DNA of 64,000 bases from Prinia subflava (Eukaryota; Chordata; Aves; Passeriformes; Cisticolidae): contig NC_086247.1 of the NCBI RefSeq assembly GCF_021018805.1, forward strand, positions 94,660,338-94,724,337, written 5' to 3'. Below the pieces are notes generated by a model. It searched no databases and was not told where the DNA came from. It saw only the letters and a program-made list of their open reading frames with translations. Every line of letters begins with the position of its first letter. Within the stretch, counting starts at the first letter, position 1. The translations under genes were made by a program, and so were the position numbers. Below are positions 60,336 to 64,000 of this stretch, one piece after another.

Positions 60336-60650
60336 ATTAAGGTTGGAAAAGACCTCTAAGATTGTTGAATCCGGAGAACAGCTCCACTGTGTTCGCCACT
60401 AAACTGTGTACCCACATCCACATGCCTTTTGAACACTTCCAGGGATGGTGATTCCACCACTTCCCTGGATAATCTGTTCCAATGCCTGACCCGCCTTTCT
60501 GTGAAGAATGTTTTTCTAAGATCTAATCTAAACCTCCCCTGGAGCAACTTGGGGTCATTTCCTGTGCTCCTGTCACTTGTTCCCTGGGAGAAGAAACCGA
60601 CCCCCACCTTGCTGCAGCCTCCTTTCAGGTAGGAGAGTGAGTATCTTGTG
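60336..60650 (-). mobile_element. CR1 LINE 3'-part fragment
   Basis: AAGGTTGGAAAAGACCTCTA, CACATCCACATGCCTTTTGA, ACACTTCCAGGGATGGTGAT and CTGTTCCAATGCCTGACC, then TCTAAACCTCCCCTGGAGCA and GCAGCCTCCTTTCAGGTAG, are the reverse complement of a CR1 3' portion. Its outermost ATTCTATG end is lost. Confidence 0.93.
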
Positions 60651-63600
60651 TTGGCATGAGCTATCAGCCATGTCACCAGAGCAGAACTGTAATCCTACCC
60701 ACTGTGACACCCAGAACAAACAAACCTGCAGACCTTCAGAGCTTTTCTTAAAGAGCAGATGACACCACCAAGATGATCGGTACAGATTTTGTTGTCTTTC
60801 TAAAGCACTTAATGTGATCAGAGAATTAAAATTTCAGCAAGGCACTTAATGATGGCTGAGCAGCAAATATGGTAACACCTAGATTAGATTTCTTGCAGTT
60901 TCATAGTTATAGGTGGGACTATTCTGGCAATACATGAGTTCTGAGACATTCTTCTCTAGCTTGGGTGATCAGCTGTATTTATTAACAGCAGTGAGGTCAC
61001 TGTAATTTTCAATAAATGGTGACTTGCTGATTTATATCAGAAGATCCATACAGCAGTAAACAATACCATTTACATTTAATTAGTTTTATTGAACCGAGGG
61101 CAATTTTATTTGCAATGAACTACATGTTATGATTAAGAATGTATTTTAATGATCTTTAAGTAAGGTGAACAAATGTTGCCCTTGACCTAATAGAGGAGAT
61201 TTTTCTATTTTATTGATAACTGTGGTGATTTTTAAATTGTGAAATGCAAAGGAGAACATTTTCATTATTTTACCATCAAAGTAATTTTTTGACTTGCAGC
61301 GTAGAAGAATTAAATGCATTCTTCTCAATTATTATTTTTAAATATGAGATAATTTAATGCTTATGAATTTTTAAAGAAAGACTTATGTACTGTTATATAA
61401 CATTTTTTTTACTTGACATTCAAGTCTTTCATGTAGATTTTTTAATCTACAGCTGTTACAGTCCCCACCAAACATGTTTTTTGTCTTGAATAAGAAAGTA
61501 ACTGAAGTAATTTGCCCTTACTGCATCCTAAAATTGATGTAATTTTAGATGTAGAATATTGTTTCCACTGCAGGTATAAGTAGAACTATTTGGCTTCAGT
61601 GAATCAGCAGTTCAATGTATTATTATGAAAATAAGTCTTTACTTATTACTACTGAAGCGGAGGTTCACAAATCCCCAATTAGTTAAATCACTAAACAAAA
61701 GTAGTTGCCTTTCCTAAAAATAATAGAATCAAAGCATTTGTTTAAGGTAAGTTCCCTTTCCCCTGCTTTTATATAAAGGAAAGCTATGACGTAACCTAAC
61801 AAGGTATTTTTTTCTTGCCTAGTGAGCAGAAATTATATTTTCATGTACTGTTGCTTACAAATCCTGATGTATCCTTGTTAAAGTCACCCTCACAGTTTCT
61901 TTCAAGACATTGAGAGGAGAAATGCACAACTTCCCTACTGGAAAAGCAACACTTGGTGAAGAAACATCTTTGTATTACAGTAACCTTTGCTGGTTGTTGA
62001 ATGCAGTTCATAGGAAATTTGTCTTCTGTAACTGTATCATTCTTCAAATTTTTCTTTTAACTCGTATTATAAAACTACTGTATTTTATTGGCCTGAGAGT
62101 AGTGTCCAGTTGGAGCACAGAACACTTGGCTATAGAAAATAAGACTCTTTAACACTTTTCTTTACCCTAATAATGAAAAAAAACCTTCAGAAATCTACTG
62201 AGCACAAGTAATATGCTTTTATGTCTTTCTGCTACTCATGAATGAAATGCCAATGGGGTAATACCCTAAATTTCCGCCAGAGTGTAGGTTTTCTTAATTT
62301 TAGAAAAAAAAAATGCCAGTTCTAGCTTGTGGCATTTCAGAGTAATGCCAATAATGTGCTGATCTCAGTTTTTCACAAAGATAAGTAAGTTTGTTTTGTA
62401 GTTGAAATTCAAAAAGGAAAAAAAAGAAAAAGAAAAACACAAAACACAAATCAGAAATACAAAAGGGCAACTAAAACATAAAAAGACACCAAAGGAATAT
62501 GGTAGATAGAAATTTTTACATTTGAAATGTAACAAAGGAGAAGATCACAGTAGAAGAAAAGAGAAAGATTAGAAACAGGGAAAATATATTACTGTATAAA
62601 TGCCAATTCATTTTTAAAAGGTGGATATTTCTACTTTCTTTTATTTTAATTTTGCTTCCACTAAGGTGTTCTTTGAGAAGAGAGAAGTTGATGCATTTCA
62701 CTAGCAGTTTTTATTGTGTATATGAGCATGTGTGTGGTATTAGTTTTCTTCTGTGATATCCACTACTGAGAGACTCTTTATTTTTCTTTGCATAATAAAG
62801 CACATAATAGCTTAGATTAGCTAAATTGTAGGTGATAACAGATTGGAGAGAAGTGAATGATTAAAATATAGGACACCACATGTGTATTAGTTTCATATGA
62901 ATTATTTCTTGTGAACCCATTGAAAGTAGGTTGGAAGAACAAGGGTGCAATGAATGGACTTCGTGTGATAGAATTCAATAAATATCTAGTGGTTTAAAAT
63001 CTAGATGTGAGATTCAGTGTTCAGATTTCATTCATGTTTTAAAAAGCATATGAAATTTAAAGTGTGTGTGTTTTTTGTAAGCTATGAGAGGTTTCTTGTC
63101 TGCAGAATATAAACACAAATCATTATTTATAGTGCTACACATTTTAAACTAAGTCAAACATATTTCATAAATGTACATTAGATTTTAAGTAAACATTCAT
63201 TTTGATAAGGAAAAACAAAAATATAGTGATATTCATCAATCATTGCATCAGAGGAACTAAAGGATATAAATATGTTTGGCTTTAAGACATTAACATGGGT
63301 AAACAATTGCACCTTTAGTTAATTTTTGTACTGTTCAAATGTTGAAACATTCTTATATTCAAAATTATGGGAAAAAAATAATGGCCTATGTTTAAAAGTA
63401 GCATTTGAGCCAAGGTGTGGTTATATGTCCATGAAAGAGGCTGTAAAATTAATTCTGCTTTGGAAGGAAGCACATTCTAGCTAGCATGAACAGGATATTG
63501 TGCCCATGTGATTTGGTCCCCAGAGATGGTGTTTGATTAGCCTTTTGCAAGATTCATCTAGTAATAAGGGATGGAGATAACCCAAATAATTAGGTGCTAC

Positions 63601-64000
63601 ATAGAGTGGGAAGGTGTACAAGCTTGTGTTTCATCGGAGGTTAGAATTCTTAGATCGACTGGGACTTGGTATCAAGCATCTGCTCCTCTCCAGAGCATAA
63701 TCTGGATTGTTGTGTATCTATGCATGAATGCTCAACTCTTTTTAAAATCCCTTTGCTGTTGTTGGTCCTGACCATCTAAAGACCACCAAAAAGTTTCCTT
63801 TTCTGATTGAAAAATGCCTTTGTGTCAGGGTCTGTAGTATTTTTTCTCTGGAAGGTGGGTGTTTTAGAACAATTACTTGATGAAATAATTGTTTCAGAAC
63901 TTTAAGGTGAACCTCCCTGGGCCTCTAGAGATAGCTCTTAAGATCTAACAATCATCAGATTGATCTGTTTTTTTTTTCTTTTGTTTGCACCATAGTGCTG

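Larger units (their letters stand above)
56746..64000 (+). other. ATP9B intron 8, incomplete
   Basis: At least 7.3 kb of AT-rich intron running off the window. It includes a 46-base poly-T run at 58064-58109, the CpG-rich island at 59728-60170, a CR1 fragment at 60336-60650 and an A-rich patch at about 62405-62470. I searched for the exon that follows DGET and did not see it. Confidence 0.8.

Overview
The window is a piece of a vertebrate genome, almost certainly a bird (passerine is my best guess). Three things point there. Seven exons on the + strand spell out the N-terminal third of ATP9B, a P4-type ATPase. The introns carry CR1 LINE 3' ends with the typical avian sequence. A retrovirus related in part to avian alpharetroviruses sits in the first visible intron. 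The rest is AT-rich intronic DNA without recognisable genes.

Region 1 (1-8119) is a nearly complete class II endogenous retrovirus on the + strand, the same sense as ATP9B. The window opens inside its 5' LTR; the last 90 bases of that LTR are present and match the end of the 3' LTR (about 7648-8119) base for base. Between them lie a primer-binding-like site, a leader, and gag, pro and pol in three successive frames linked by two -1 frameshift signals of betaretroviral type. Then come a 314-base gap with a strong polypurine run, and env. All four reading frames are open. Gag-Pro-Pol looks betaretrovirus-like. The Env transmembrane subunit has the internal fusion region between Cys9 and Cys45 and the CX6CC motif typical of avian alpharetroviruses. 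The provirus is therefore a young-looking hybrid.

Region 2 (8120-64000) is ATP9B. Exons lie at 8802-8975, 17968-18118, 21474-21587, 25158-25266, 34020-34078, 40443-40494 and 56651-56745. All have AG/GT borders and phases that join into one continuous frame, covering the N-terminal cytosolic part, the first two membrane segments and the actuator domain with its DGET motif. Exon 1 should lie left of the window, and the remaining exons to the right. Numbering from exon 2 is inferred from the known layout of vertebrate ATP9B. The 3' LTR ends only 682 bases before the exon 2 acceptor, so the LTR promoter, splice donor and polyadenylation signals can all act on the host transcript.

Region 3 is the intronic content: CR1 fragments (16302-16410, 37835-38168, 38200-38404, 60336-60650), a 1351-base LTR-like element with a perfect 5-base target duplication (50835-52185, probably - strand), a roughly 470-base CTTTC pentanucleotide array (46294-46762), an isolated CpG-rich island (59728-60170), long poly-T runs, and several perfect hairpins. 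I see no tRNA, rRNA, CRISPR array or second host gene.
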